DNA of 56,700 nucleotides from Oscillospiraceae bacterium (GCA_902778285.1 CACYXC010000002.1:1-56700); one strand, 5' to 3'. Shown: positions 34,050 to 43,336, counted from the first letter of the stretch. Program-made: numbers and translations. Notes: generated by a model not told the origin, from the letters alone.

Positions 34050-34087
34050 AAAAAGCAGGAAATCCTTGCGGGATTTCCTGCTTTTTT
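34050..34087. terminator. Bidirectional terminator
   Basis: AGCAGGAAATCC (34054-34065) pairs with GGATTTCCTGCT (34071-34082), flanked by A5 and T6. It ends the metallophosphoesterase gene on the minus strand, about 150 bases past its stop. The sequence in between shows nothing further. Confidence 0.88.
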
Positions 34088-34233
34088 GCGGCCGGCCTGC
34101 AGCTGGCGAAGCTCCGCTTCGCTCGAATCTGCGGAAGGGAAGCCCGGCCTCCTGCGGCGCCGCTCCATGCGGGAAAAAGACAGACCGGCGGCTGAACACG
34201 GATCAGCTCTCCCGGAGGATTATCCTGCCGGTT

Positions 34234-35559
34234 TTACCACGACAGAGAGAAGCCAGCCAGGAGAGGAGACGTCGTTTCGATCAGTTCCCGGAGCCACCAG
34301 CCATAGGCATAGCCCTCCGAACTGCGAAGGAAATAAGGATAGCCGGGCGCCGCAAGCAGATCCTCCCTGTTTTCATGCAGGCTGCCCTGCCAGAAGGAGT
34401 CCATCGTGCGATAGAAGAACTCTGCGGCGAGCGCTTTTTCCTGACTGCTCAGCGGATTTTTGACGCACATGTCGTCAACGGTCCGGACAGAACTCCGGTA
34501 CAGCTCGTCCTGCTGCCACTGGGCAAAATGGAGAAGGATAGGGTCGGCGCTTCCGCTTTCGGCCGCCCAGGCATCCACGTCGATCCGCCGCGGGGTGTAG
34601 ACGATCTGCTTATCCGAAAGATCCAGAACGCCGTATGCCGTCGGGTAAGCGAGAAGGTATTCGGTCAGCAGCTCCGTCAGACCCTCCTCCTGATACACGG
34701 AGCGAATGTGCTGGTGACCGCTGAGATATAGAGGGACCTTATATTGCCGCAGGAGAGAGGCGAAGCGATCCCCGTTCTTCAGGTAGTAGCCCGTCCTTTC
34801 GGGATTACGGCTCACTTCCGGGAGCAGATTATAATGCCCCGCCGCCAGAACATGATAATTCCTCTCAGCCGCCTCCTGCAGCAGACCCTCGACCCACTGC
34901 AGCGTGCTGCCCGCAAGGAATGCGGTCTCGAAATCGGGGCGGTGTGAGGCGGGAAGATCGATCGAGCCGATGGAGTACCCGGCCGTGTCCATCATCAGGA
35001 TCATCAGATCCCCCCGAAGGACGCAGTAACTGAGAGAAGCGCGGTCCCGACTGTGGGCCTGCTGATAGCCGAAATCCGCATACAGCTCGGCAAATCCTGT
35101 CTGCGTGACCGGCGCGAGATCGTGATTGCCCGGCAGCACATAGATCGCCAGCCCATCCTCCCGAGCCCGACTGAGCTTCTCGATCAGCGCCCTGTGGTGT
35201 TCCGCCTTCCCCGCGTTGCACAGGTCGCCGGTGAGAAGGAGAAGCTCCGCGCCCTGCTGTCGGCAGTCCCGGAGCAGGGCGTCGACAAGCTCCTGATTAT
35301 AGGCGGCCTCATAGGGCTCCGCGCTGCCCGGACGGAGTTCCGGGTCGAAGTGAAGATCGGAGGCGATCGCGATACGGAGGCCTTCCGATTCCGGCAGAGG
35401 GGGAAAAGAGGGGACAACGGCGGACACCGCCGCTCCTGAAGCCTGCGTACTGCAGGCGAGAAGAAAGAGCGAAAGGCAGGCGGCCAGCACGAAAGCCGCC
35501 AGGCGGAGAAAGCCTGAGGGATGGGCCGGCTTCCCTGCCCTGTGACCAGTATCATTCAT
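34234..35559 (-). CDS. Calcineurin-like metallophosphoesterase lipoprotein
   Basis: 441 residues from the ATG at 35559, which has GGAG upstream; an in-frame ATG ten codons earlier lacks a ribosome site. Lipoprotein signal with lipobox LLAC and then STQAS. The dinuclear metal site is complete: ASDLHFD, LTGDLCNAGK, LPGNHD, GHYN and GHQH. The family cleaves phosphomonoesters, phosphodiesters or cyclic nucleotides outside the membrane; the substrate is not predictable. It stands alone between a terminator and a divergent gene. Confidence 0.9.
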   Translation of the reverse strand: MNDTGHRAGKPAHPSGFLRLAAFVLAACLSLFLLACSTQASGAAVSAVVPSFPPLPESEGLRIAIASDLHFDPELRPGSAEPYEAAYNQELVDALLRDCRQQGAELLLLTGDLCNAGKAEHHRALIEKLSRAREDGLAIYVLPGNHDLAPVTQTGFAELYADFGYQQAHSRDRASLSYCVLRGDLMILMMDTAGYSIGSIDLPASHRPDFETAFLAGSTLQWVEGLLQEAAERNYHVLAAGHYNLLPEVSRNPERTGYYLKNGDRFASLLRQYKVPLYLSGHQHIRSVYQEEGLTELLTEYLLAYPTAYGVLDLSDKQIVYTPRRIDVDAWAAESGSADPILLHFAQWQQDELYRSSVRTVDDMCVKNPLSSQEKALAAEFFYRTMDSFWQGSLHENREDLLAAPGYPYFLRSSEGYAYGWWLRELIETTSPLLAGFSLSW

Positions 35560-35603
35560 AGTTTTGCTCCAAGCGTCTGGGATAATCATTTAGAACAAGA
35601 TCG

Positions 35604-35639
35604 AATCAAATGTGAAAAGTGCAAATCAAATGTGAAAAG
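35604..35639. repeat. 16-bp direct repeat, two copies 20 bp apart
   Basis: AATCAAATGTGAAAAG at 35604-35619 and again at 35624-35639, just upstream of the minus-strand phosphoesterase gene. The spacing of two helical turns fits a tandem regulator site, but this is only a suggestion. Confidence 0.5.
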
Positions 35640-35813
35640 CTGCCTGCTTTTTGTTGTCCGAAAGCGCAGGACAAGACCCCCTTGCGGTTTGGGCGGAAAG
35701 AGATTCGGGACACTTGTTGTCCTGCCGCACACGGAATCAGCAAGCGCAGCGCAGACCGGCGGCCTGAAAGCTCCGCGCCGCACGGCTGAGCGCGTTTTGG
35801 GCGCGCTTATGGC

Positions 35814-35842
35814 TTGCAGGCGTTTTCGCTTTATGGTATTGT
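35814..35842 (+). promoter_or_regulatory. Promoter of the iron-sulfur flavoprotein gene
   Basis: TTGCAG at 35814-35819, 17-bp spacer, TATTGT at 35837-35842 with extended -10 TG at 35834-35835. The leader to the start codon at 35970 is about 120 bases and shows no clear structure. Confidence 0.55.
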
Positions 35843-35969
35843 GTTCTGGGAAAGATTCAAACGACCTTCTTCGGAGGGCAAAAAAGCAGTGTCCTTGAGA
35901 CTAAGGAAAACAGTCAGGCAAGCACACGCTGCGCAAAAAGAGGAAATGACAAAAGAAAGGGAGATTCAA

Positions 35970-36599
35970 ATGCCGAAAGTATTATTGCTCAACGGAAGTC
36001 CTCATGCGAAAGGCTGCACCGCCACCGCGCTGGAGGAGATGATCGGGGTTTTTGAGCAGGAGGGGATCGAGACCGAACTGATCCAGGTCGGCAATCAGAG
36101 CATCCGGGGCTGCATCGCCTGCGGCAGCTGCGCCCGGACCGGGAAATGCGTCTTCAACGACCTCGTCAACGAGACGGCCGCGAAGCTGAAAGCGGCTGAC
36201 GGGCTTGTTGTCGGCAGCCCCGTCTACTTCAGCTCGCCCAACGGAAGCATCCTCTCCTTCCTGGACAGGCTGTTCTACAGCTCGGGTGAGACCCCCATGA
36301 ACGACAAAGTTGGCGCCGCCGTCGTCTCCTGCCGCAGGGGAGGCAATACGGCAAGCTTCGACGTGCTCAACAAGTATTTCAGCATCAGGGGGATGCCGAT
36401 CGCCACCAGTACTTACTGGAATCAGGTGCACGGCTTTTCGGCGGAGGATGTCAGGAAAGATCTCGAGGGGCTGCAGACCATGCGCAATCTGGCGCGCAAC
36501 ATGGTATTCCTGATCCGGGCCATTGCGGACGCAAAGGAGAAATACGGAGTTCCGAAGATGGAGCGGTCGTCGTTTACCAGCTTCCCGGACGGGAAATAA
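35970..36599 (+). CDS. NADPH-dependent FMN reductase / iron-sulfur flavoprotein
   Basis: 209 residues from the ATG at 35970, preceded by AAAGGGAG; the longer in-frame reading upstream overlaps the promoter. Flavodoxin-like fold beginning KVLLLNGSPHAKGCTATAL. The cluster CIACGSCARTGKC fits CX2CX2CX5C, the compact [4Fe-4S] motif of archaeal and clostridial iron-sulfur flavoproteins. GLVVGSPVYFSSPNGS is the FMN-phosphate region. The family passes electrons from ferredoxin or NAD(P)H to acceptors such as oxygen species or quinones. It is transcribed alone. Confidence 0.9.
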   Translation: MPKVLLLNGSPHAKGCTATALEEMIGVFEQEGIETELIQVGNQSIRGCIACGSCARTGKCVFNDLVNETAAKLKAADGLVVGSPVYFSSPNGSILSFLDRLFYSSGETPMNDKVGAAVVSCRRGGNTASFDVLNKYFSIRGMPIATSTYWNQVHGFSAEDVRKDLEGLQTMRNLARNMVFLIRAIADAKEKYGVPKMERSSFTSFPDGK

Positions 36600-36678
36600 A
36601 ACGCTTTTGTACGAAATCCGGCCTTTTCCCAAAGCTTCACAAGCAGGCTGCGCAGCTTCAGCGTGAAACGGATGCGGC

Positions 36679-37092
36679 TCAGCGGAATTGACTCTGCGGA
36701 GATCCCGGCATGATCTGCATCAGCTCGATCCTGACTCCGTTCGGGTCCCTGACCCAGGCCTGCCAGTTGTGATCTGCCCCCTGCACCGGCTCCGAGTCAA
36801 TGGGGAAGCCGGCGCCGCGGATCGTTTCCACCGCGGTTTGAATATCGTCCACCTCGAAACACAGATGGTTGAATCCGATCAGGGCGTCATGCCAGGGCTT
36901 CTCCTCCGTTCCGCCGTAGAAAAGCTCTATAAACTGGCCGGGGTGAACGCCCAGATAAACGATCCAGGGAGCGCCGGTTTCAGGATGCCGGAGCTCAAAA
37001 GCCTTCCGAAAGCCGAGCGCCTGCGTATAAAACCGAACAGACTCCGGCATGTCCCTGACCGTAACGGCCGTATGTGCGGTACCGATGATCAT
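36679..37092 (-). CDS. VOC family (glyoxalase/bleomycin-resistance fold) protein
   Basis: 137 residues, ATG at 37092 with GGAGG upstream. Two beta-alpha-beta-beta-beta modules: HTAVTVRDMPESVRFYTQALGF ... FIELF and FNHLCFEVDDIQTAVETIRGAG ... RIELMQ. The metal-ligand pattern His...Glu...His...Glu of the lactoylglutathione-lyase branch is present (His7, Glu in FIELF, His in NHLCFEV, Glu in RIELMQ). Substrate unknown; isomerase, epimerase or dioxygenase activities all occur in the superfamily. It is followed 44 bases upstream in transcription by the Gfo/Idh/MocA gene, so both may be one operon. Confidence 0.88.
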   Translation of the reverse strand: MIIGTAHTAVTVRDMPESVRFYTQALGFRKAFELRHPETGAPWIVYLGVHPGQFIELFYGGTEEKPWHDALIGFNHLCFEVDDIQTAVETIRGAGFPIDSEPVQGADHNWQAWVRDPNGVRIELMQIMPGSPQSQFR

Positions 37093-37136
37093 GTAAAATT
37101 CCTCCTTACAGTGAGTTTTCGCTTGGTGTAACGCAC

Positions 37137-38237
37137 TTATTCATAAAACGCCCGGGGAACGGGACAGCCGGTCGTCATGGCCTGAAACGTCCCGCTCTCG
37201 CCGCTTTTCAGCATCCCCTGCAGCACTTCAAGGACATGCAGCCCGAGTTCCTTCGAGGTGCGGAAGCCCGGATCGCCGCTGAGGATCGCGGCGGCCATTT
37301 CCGAGGCGCCCAGCCCCCGCTCGTTTTCACAGTACGGATTTCCCGCCGGAAGCGCTTCAAAAGCGTCCGGTGCGCCGAAGTCCAGAATGTTGGGAAGAAA
37401 GCGCACTGTCCCTCCGAAGCCGTTCGGATCGGTGAGGTACAGCATGCCTTTGGTGCCGAGAAGAATGAAGTTGGGCTGCTCCTTCGTGTTGGAGTCACCG
37501 TTGAGATGGATGGTTCCCGTAATCCCGCTTTTCATGCGAAGGATCGCGGACACCTCACTCTCATTCGGAGAATCGAACCATTGCCCGTATTCCGGGGTGC
37601 CCGGGATGATGTTTTTGTGTCTCGGATAGGGGGCGCGGACAAAAGCGGCCGTCTCCGCGACCGGGCCCAGCAGGCTGACCAGCGCGGTAAGATAGTAGAC
37701 GCCGAAGTCCAGGCAGATCCCCGCGCCAGGTAAACGGCCGATCGGGAAGAGGCTGAGAAGAATGTCGTTGTTGCGGTTGACGGTGGCCGAAAAACCGGTG
37801 ATGTCCCCCAGAATGCCCTGATCCAGCGCCCGTCTTGCCGACTGAAGGGAGGAGCCGAGGAAGGTGTCCGGCGCGCTGCCGAGATACAGCCCCTTCCGAT
37901 CGGCGAGCCGGCACAGCGCGCGGGCGGAATCGAAGGAATCCGTTATGGTCTTCTCGGTATAGACATGCTTGCCCGCCTCGAGAGCCCTTCTCGTGATCTC
38001 TTCATGCGAACCCACGGGAGTCAGATTGACGATCATCTCGATCTCCGGGTCAGCGAGCATTTCGTCCGCGGAGCAGGCCTCAAGACCGTAGCGGGCCGCC
38101 TTCTCCCTCGCTTTTTCCAGATGACGCGCTGCTACGGCTTTCACGCGGAGATTATCGAATTTGCCGGTCATGTTCTTGAGATAGATGTCGCTGATAGCGC
38201 CGGCGCCGACGACGCCGACGCAGATTGTTTTTTTCAC
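37137..38237 (-). CDS. Gfo/Idh/MocA family NAD(P)-dependent oxidoreductase
   Basis: 366 residues, GTG start at 38237 with GGAGTGAT upstream. N-terminal Rossmann fold (ICVGVVGAGAISDIYLKNM), the NAD-site segment MIVNLTPVGSHEEITRRALEAGKHVYTEKT (EKT instead of the usual EKP), and the C-terminal alpha/beta domain (GAGICLDFGVYYLTALVSLLGP). Family members oxidise sugars, inositols or their derivatives; the specific substrate is not readable. It is divergent from the D-aminoacylase gene. Confidence 0.9.
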   Translation of the reverse strand: MKKTICVGVVGAGAISDIYLKNMTGKFDNLRVKAVAARHLEKAREKAARYGLEACSADEMLADPEIEMIVNLTPVGSHEEITRRALEAGKHVYTEKTITDSFDSARALCRLADRKGLYLGSAPDTFLGSSLQSARRALDQGILGDITGFSATVNRNNDILLSLFPIGRLPGAGICLDFGVYYLTALVSLLGPVAETAAFVRAPYPRHKNIIPGTPEYGQWFDSPNESEVSAILRMKSGITGTIHLNGDSNTKEQPNFILLGTKGMLYLTDPNGFGGTVRFLPNILDFGAPDAFEALPAGNPYCENERGLGASEMAAAILSGDPGFRTSKELGLHVLEVLQGMLKSGESGTFQAMTTGCPVPRAFYE

Positions 38238-38359
38238 GGGTGATCACTCCGTTTGCTCTATGATACCCCCCAGTTTACAATACGGGAGAGGCGCTTGACA
38301 AGCAGTTTTTGAGAAGAGAGAAAGCTGTTTTGCCTGCAGAAGCGGAAGCGCTTTTCCTG

Positions 38360-38388
38360 TTGCCTGCGCCGAGAGCGTATTGTATAAT
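38360..38388 (+). promoter_or_regulatory. Promoter of the D-aminoacylase gene
   Basis: TTGCCT at 38360-38365, 17-bp spacer and a perfect TATAAT at 38383-38388, 39 bases before the start codon. Confidence 0.8.
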
Positions 38389-38426
38389 ACTTGCATCATG
38401 CAAAACCGAAAAAGGAGGGCGCTCAA

Positions 38427-40007
38427 ATGAAAACGCTGTTCAAAAACGCGGAGATCTATGACGGCAGCGGCGGCAAGCCGTATGTCGGGGATGTGCTGAT
38501 CGAGGACGACGTGATCGTCAGGGTCGGGGAAGAGATCGACGAGCAAGCGGACAAGGTGGTCGATCTGTCCGGTTATCAGCTCTGTCCGGGCTTTATCGAC
38601 GCCCACTCCCACAACGATTTTTTCTATGATCGCGATGACGCGGAGAAGTACTTCAGACCCTTTATCGAGCAGGGGATCACCACGCAGATCACCGGCAACT
38701 GCAGCTTTTCGCCCTTCGGCGCGGAGAAAGACACGCCTTATCGGGACAAGCTCGGCGGCGGGCTGTTTGACGCGCTGCATCCCGGCAGCTTCGCGGAATT
38801 CAAGGAACGCGCCGAGGGCAGGCTGTATGTGAACATCGCCCCCCTGATCGGCCAGGGCAGCATCCGCGCGGGCATTGCCGGCTATGACCCCGCCCCGTTC
38901 ACAAAAGAGCAGATAGAAAAAGAGCTCTCTTTTGTGAGGGAAGCCATGGAGGGCGGCGCGTTCGGCGGCTCCTTCGGCTTTATGTACGAGCCCGACCGCT
39001 ACGCCGCCGAGGACGAGATCCTTGCCTTTGCCGGAGAGGTCGCGAAGTATGACGGCATCGTGACGATCCACCCGAGGGCCTGCTCGATCGTGAGCGCGGA
39101 TTATCCGCTGCTGACGAAGAAATCCCATCTCGAAATGGGCCTCGACGAGGCCGTGGATATCATGAAGCGCTCCGGCTGCAGGCTGGAATACAGCCATCTC
39201 ATCTTCACCGGTCAGAGAAGCTGGAGGCTGCTCGACAAAATGCTGGCCACGTTCTACCGCGAGCGCAGGAACGGAGGGGATATCGCCTTCGACAATTACT
39301 CGTTCCATTACGGGGCCTCCGTGATCACCGTCGTATTCCCCGAGTGGTACGCGCAGCTGTCCAAAGAGCAGGCGGCCAGCCCGATCAACCGCTTCAAGCT
39401 CCAGCTCACGATCCTGATGTACCGCAAGGTGCTCGGCATCGACTGGGACGATATGGTCGTCGCCTATATCTCCGACGATCACCCGGAATATGAGGGGAAG
39501 ACGATCCCTCAGTGCGCGGCGGAGGAGGGGCTCTCCAATCTGGATATGTATCTCAAGCTGGTCGATCTTTCCGACCGCGCGGGAAGCATCTATCTCGGAA
39601 AGTACTACAACGCCGAGATCGTCCGCAGGCTGATGGAGGACGAGCTGTCCGTATTCATGACGGACGCGTGGGTCGAGGAGAAGGGACTGCAGAATATCGC
39701 CGCGTTCCAGACCTTCCCGCAGTTCTTCGTCCTCGCGAAGAAATACGGGATCCCGACCGAGAAAATCGTGCACAAGATGACCGGCAAAACGGCCGAGCGC
39801 TACCGCATCCCCGAAAGGGGCTTTATCAGGCCGGGATATAAGGCGGACCTGACGGTGATCGATCTTGAGAACATGCGCGTCGATGAGCAAAAGCCCGACG
39901 CAAGACCGCAGGGGATCGCCGCCGTATACGTAAACGGCCGCGCCGTGCTGGAAAACGGCGAATACATCGGGGGACGCGCGGGAAAGGTCCTGCTGAAAAG
40001 GAACTGA
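38427..40007 (+). CDS. N-acyl-D-amino-acid deacylase family amidohydrolase
   Basis: 526 residues from the ATG at 38427 with AGGAGGG upstream; the 12 residues readable before it are not family-like. A metal-dependent TIM-barrel hydrolase: GFIDAHSHNDFF (HxH), GNCSFSPFG (the Cys/Asn loop of D-aminoacylases, normally GNCGFSP), TIHPRAC, YSHLIFTG and FMTDAWV (Asp catalytic region). The final beta-sandwich (PGYKADLTVIDLENM, VYVNGRAVLENGEYIGGRAGKVLL) is typical. It would hydrolyse N-acyl-D-amino acids or related dipeptides. Long insertions around the active site make a different substrate possible. Confidence 0.9.
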   Translation: MKTLFKNAEIYDGSGGKPYVGDVLIEDDVIVRVGEEIDEQADKVVDLSGYQLCPGFIDAHSHNDFFYDRDDAEKYFRPFIEQGITTQITGNCSFSPFGAEKDTPYRDKLGGGLFDALHPGSFAEFKERAEGRLYVNIAPLIGQGSIRAGIAGYDPAPFTKEQIEKELSFVREAMEGGAFGGSFGFMYEPDRYAAEDEILAFAGEVAKYDGIVTIHPRACSIVSADYPLLTKKSHLEMGLDEAVDIMKRSGCRLEYSHLIFTGQRSWRLLDKMLATFYRERRNGGDIAFDNYSFHYGASVITVVFPEWYAQLSKEQAASPINRFKLQLTILMYRKVLGIDWDDMVVAYISDDHPEYEGKTIPQCAAEEGLSNLDMYLKLVDLSDRAGSIYLGKYYNAEIVRRLMEDELSVFMTDAWVEEKGLQNIAAFQTFPQFFVLAKKYGIPTEKIVHKMTGKTAERYRIPERGFIRPGYKADLTVIDLENMRVDEQKPDARPQGIAAVYVNGRAVLENGEYIGGRAGKVLLKRN

Positions 40008-40165
40008 TCCGGGTTTTGAACATCTGCCCGGTCCTCACACGAATGTCTGATAGAATGCTTTATACGAATCTCAAACAGAAGCCATGAAGTCTATCCGGCA
40101 AAAGATGTTCAGTCGATGCATACAGACAGCTGTCTGGAAAAAACAAAACGCAGTGGAGACGCACT

Positions 40166-41035
40166 ATGGGTGATTTGCCGGGCGATTCGATCCGGATCGC
40201 CAGAGAATACATGGATTCCCTGCTGGTGGAGAGCCGGCTGATCGGGGCGAAAAAGCCGTCGACCTCTTTTGCCTTTCTCGGGGAGCGCTTTGAAACGCCC
40301 ATCATGACGGCGGCGCTCAGTCACATCGACCTCGCGGGAATGGCGGAAGGGGCCAGAAGGGCCGGCGCGGCTGTTTCCGTCGGCATGGGCGGCAATGAGA
40401 TCCTCGGGGCGGTACTCGATACCGGCGCAAAGGTGATGAAGATCATCAAGCCTTATGCGGATCACGAGCAGATATTCAGCAGGCTCCGCTTCGCGGAGGA
40501 GCATGGCGCGATGGCGGTGGGAATGGATATCGAGCATTCGATCCACGCCGGCGATCCGGCGCCGGACAACATCCTCGGAATGCCCATGAAGCTGCCGACG
40601 CCCGAAGAGCTCCGCAGCTTTGTACGGTCGACGAAGCTGCCCTTTTTCATCAAGGGCGTATTGAGCGTACAGGACGCCTTGAGGAGCGCGGAACTGGGAT
40701 GCGCCGGAATCATACTGAGCCACCATAACGGGCTGATGCGCTATGCGGTCCCTCCGGTCAGGCTGCTGCCGCGGATCAGGGCCGCCGTGGGCGAGAGGCT
40801 CCTCGTCATCGTCGACGGCGGTATCGAGAGCGGATTCGATGCCTTCAAGGCGCTGGCCCTCGGCGCGGATGCCGTCAGCGTCGGCAGAGCGCTGATGGAC
40901 CCGCTGAAAGAAAACGGAGCCGAGGGCGTCAGGGCGAAGCTGGAAGAAATGACGGCGCAGCTGCAGGCGATGATGTACAGGACGTCCTCGTGCGACCTGA
41001 AGCATATCGATCCCACGCTTATCTGGGAGAAATAG
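40166..41035 (+). CDS. FMN-dependent alpha-hydroxyacid oxidase/dehydrogenase relative (short form)
   Basis: 289 residues, ATG at 40166 with AGTGGAG upstream. The TIM-barrel of the lactate/glycolate oxidase family is recognisable: FETPIMTAALSHIDL, FIKGVLSVQDALRSAELGCAGIILSHHNG, LLVIVDGGIESGFDAFKALALGADAVSVGR. It is about 60-70 residues shorter than the usual enzyme. The motif SNHGGRQ is SHHNGLMR, so the catalytic His is kept but the substrate-binding Arg three residues later is displaced. It may oxidise another hydroxyacid, or be a lactate-family enzyme with altered specificity. It follows the aminoacylase gene by 158 bases. Confidence 0.85.
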   Translation: MGDLPGDSIRIAREYMDSLLVESRLIGAKKPSTSFAFLGERFETPIMTAALSHIDLAGMAEGARRAGAAVSVGMGGNEILGAVLDTGAKVMKIIKPYADHEQIFSRLRFAEEHGAMAVGMDIEHSIHAGDPAPDNILGMPMKLPTPEELRSFVRSTKLPFFIKGVLSVQDALRSAELGCAGIILSHHNGLMRYAVPPVRLLPRIRAAVGERLLVIVDGGIESGFDAFKALALGADAVSVGRALMDPLKENGAEGVRAKLEEMTAQLQAMMYRTSSCDLKHIDPTLIWEK

Positions 41036-41155
41036 GAGAAGTCTTCCCTGACAGGAGTTTCCGATCCATATATAGTTATTGATTTAGTTATTGATTCTCC
41101 CGCAGCGAAAGCCCCGGCAGAATTATGCAAAATAAAGGCGGAGTGAAAGAAAAGC

Positions 41156-43336
41156 ATGATCAACAATAAATCTCTGGGCAGAAAAATCCTTCGCGCCATG
41201 ATAGCGCTTGTGATCGGCCTGCTTCTGGTTGCGGGCTCCATCTTTGCGCTTACGATGAAGAAAAGCTCGGATACGCTGGCTTCGTCCAATCAGAGCCTCA
41301 ACAAGACCATCGGGGAAAAATCCTCGGCCTATATGACCGAGCAGTCCCAAAAACGAATGCTGGAGCTTGCGGGGGAAAAAGCGGAGATCGCCGATCAGAT
41401 CTTCCTCGAATTCGAGCGTGGAGTATGCGTCGCGGCGTCTGTTGCCGAGGAGATCTACAACAACCCCGGGCAATACGCCCCGAGGACCGTGCCGCTGCCC
41501 GACCCGAAAAAGGATGGGGAGCTGAGTATTCAGGTCCTCTATTCCGCGCAGACGGACCCGACGGATCCCGAAATCGTGGAAGAGCTTGAACTGATCGGCA
41601 ATGTGCAGGACACGCTCATGGCCGTTAACGCCAGCCAGAACAATATGGCCTCGCTCTATGTGGCGACGGAATCCGGTTTTATGGTACAGGCAGACTTCAT
41701 CCCGGCCAAAAAGTTCGATGACGCCGGAAACCTCATGCCTCTTGAGGCGAAAGAGCGCCCGTGGTATCAGGGCGCGGCGGAGACCGGCAAGCCTTATTTC
41801 ACGCCCGTCACAAAGGATGCGCACACGCCGCGCCTCGGAATCATGTGCGGCGTGCCGATCTATGTCGGGGACAAGCTGATGGGCGTTGCCGGCGCGGGCA
41901 TGTATCTTGACGATTTGGAAAATCTGGTCCGAAGCGTGAATCTGGGAGAGAGCAGCAACGCCTGCATCATCAACAGGCGCGGTCAGGCCCTGTTTTCCAC
42001 ATACGCCGAGGGTACGCTTGCCGCCGTCACCGATGCGGAGGACCTTCGGCTGTCCGGGGACGCGGCGCTCGCCGAAATGGCCGAGAGCGCGGTCAACGGG
42101 GAGACGGGCGTAACGCTGCTTTCTCTGGACGGAGTCATGAGTTATGCCGCCTATGCTCCGATGAAGACCGTCGGCTGGTCAATGGTCGTGTTTCTCGCAC
42201 GGGAGGCAGTGGAGGCGCCGACGAATCAGCTGCTGGCCGGCATCGATACGATGACGGACAAGGCCTTTCAGGACGCGACAAGCTACAGCAGGAAGGCCAA
42301 CATCCTGCTGCTGTGGCTGCTCGGGGCCGCGGTGCTGATCGCGCTGGGCGTGTCCGTGGCTCTTTCCAATCAGATCGTAAAGCCCATCCGTCTGCTCACG
42401 CAGGAAGTCCAGTCCATGCACGGGGACAATCTGGACTTCAGCTGGGACCTCGATACCGGTGACGAGACCCAGATGCTGGCCAATTCCTTCCAGTCGCTGA
42501 CGCAGCGCATGAAGGAGTACATCCGGGAAAATGAGACCATTACCGCCGAGAGAGAGCGCATCAGCACCGAGCTGTCTCTGGCGACCCGGATCCAGGCTGC
42601 GATGCTGCCGAGCATCTTTCCGCCCTTTCCCAACCGTTCGGAGTTTGATATTTACGCCGCTATGGAGCCGGCGAGAGAGGTGGGCGGAGACTTTTACGAT
42701 TTCTTCCTGATCGACGACGATCATCTGTGTCTGGTCATCGCCGACGTCTCCGGCAAAGGCGTTCCGGCGGCCCTGTTCATGATGATCTCCAAGATCATCC
42801 TGCAGAGCTGTGCCATGCTGGGCAAATCACCGGCGGAGATCCTGACCCGGACAAATGATGCGATATGCTCCAACAATGACGAGGAAATGTTCGTCACCGC
42901 ATGGGTGGGCATCCTGGAACTGTCTACGGGAAAACTGACAGCCGCCAATGCGGGGCATGAATACCCCGCGGTCAAACAGCCGAACGGCCGCTTTGCGCTT
43001 TTGAAGGACAGGCACGGCTTCGTGATCGGAGGCCTTGCCGGCGAAGTATATACGGAATACGAGCTCCAGATCGCTCCGGGCTCAAAGCTGTTCCTGTATA
43101 CGGATGGCGTTACGGAGGCGCTGGGAGGCGACAGCGCCCATGAAATGTTCGGCATCAGGCGTATGCTCGACGCGCTCAACAGGGACCCGGAGGCATCTCC
43201 CCGGAACGTCCTGATGCAGGTCCGCCGCGCGCTGGATGGCTTTGTGAGGGATGGGGAGCAGTTCGATGACCTGACGATGCTCTGCTTCGAGTACAAGGGG
43301 AGAGGGGAGCGGCCGCGCGAAGATACGGATGAATGA
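41156..43336 (+). CDS. dCache-HAMP sensor with SpoIIE-type serine phosphatase
   Basis: 726 residues. Membrane helix at about 13-33, a large extracytoplasmic double-Cache sensor (about 35-370; RPWYQGAAETGKPYFTPV and LMGVAGAGMYLDDL are typical), second membrane helix (about 380-402), HAMP linker (about 403-455; NQIVKPIRLLTQEVQ), short coiled coil, then a SpoIIE PP2C domain (about 480-715; PAREVGGDFYDFF, LVIADVSGKGVPAALFMM, LFLYTDGVTEALGG). The catalytic domain is closely similar to that of the CHASE2 phosphatase at 27.3-29.2 kb, so the two are paralogues with different sensors. An adjacent antagonist gene is absent. A 12-bp tandem repeat (41074-41097) precedes it. Confidence 0.92.
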   Translation: MINNKSLGRKILRAMIALVIGLLLVAGSIFALTMKKSSDTLASSNQSLNKTIGEKSSAYMTEQSQKRMLELAGEKAEIADQIFLEFERGVCVAASVAEEIYNNPGQYAPRTVPLPDPKKDGELSIQVLYSAQTDPTDPEIVEELELIGNVQDTLMAVNASQNNMASLYVATESGFMVQADFIPAKKFDDAGNLMPLEAKERPWYQGAAETGKPYFTPVTKDAHTPRLGIMCGVPIYVGDKLMGVAGAGMYLDDLENLVRSVNLGESSNACIINRRGQALFSTYAEGTLAAVTDAEDLRLSGDAALAEMAESAVNGETGVTLLSLDGVMSYAAYAPMKTVGWSMVVFLAREAVEAPTNQLLAGIDTMTDKAFQDATSYSRKANILLLWLLGAAVLIALGVSVALSNQIVKPIRLLTQEVQSMHGDNLDFSWDLDTGDETQMLANSFQSLTQRMKEYIRENETITAERERISTELSLATRIQAAMLPSIFPPFPNRSEFDIYAAMEPAREVGGDFYDFFLIDDDHLCLVIADVSGKGVPAALFMMISKIILQSCAMLGKSPAEILTRTNDAICSNNDEEMFVTAWVGILELSTGKLTAANAGHEYPAVKQPNGRFALLKDRHGFVIGGLAGEVYTEYELQIAPGSKLFLYTDGVTEALGGDSAHEMFGIRRMLDALNRDPEASPRNVLMQVRRALDGFVRDGEQFDDLTMLCFEYKGRGERPREDTDE

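Noticed and set aside
41074-41097. 12-bp tandem repeat AGTTATTGATTT as a regulator site
   Set aside because: Only two AT-rich units with one mismatch; expected by chance in an intergenic stretch.
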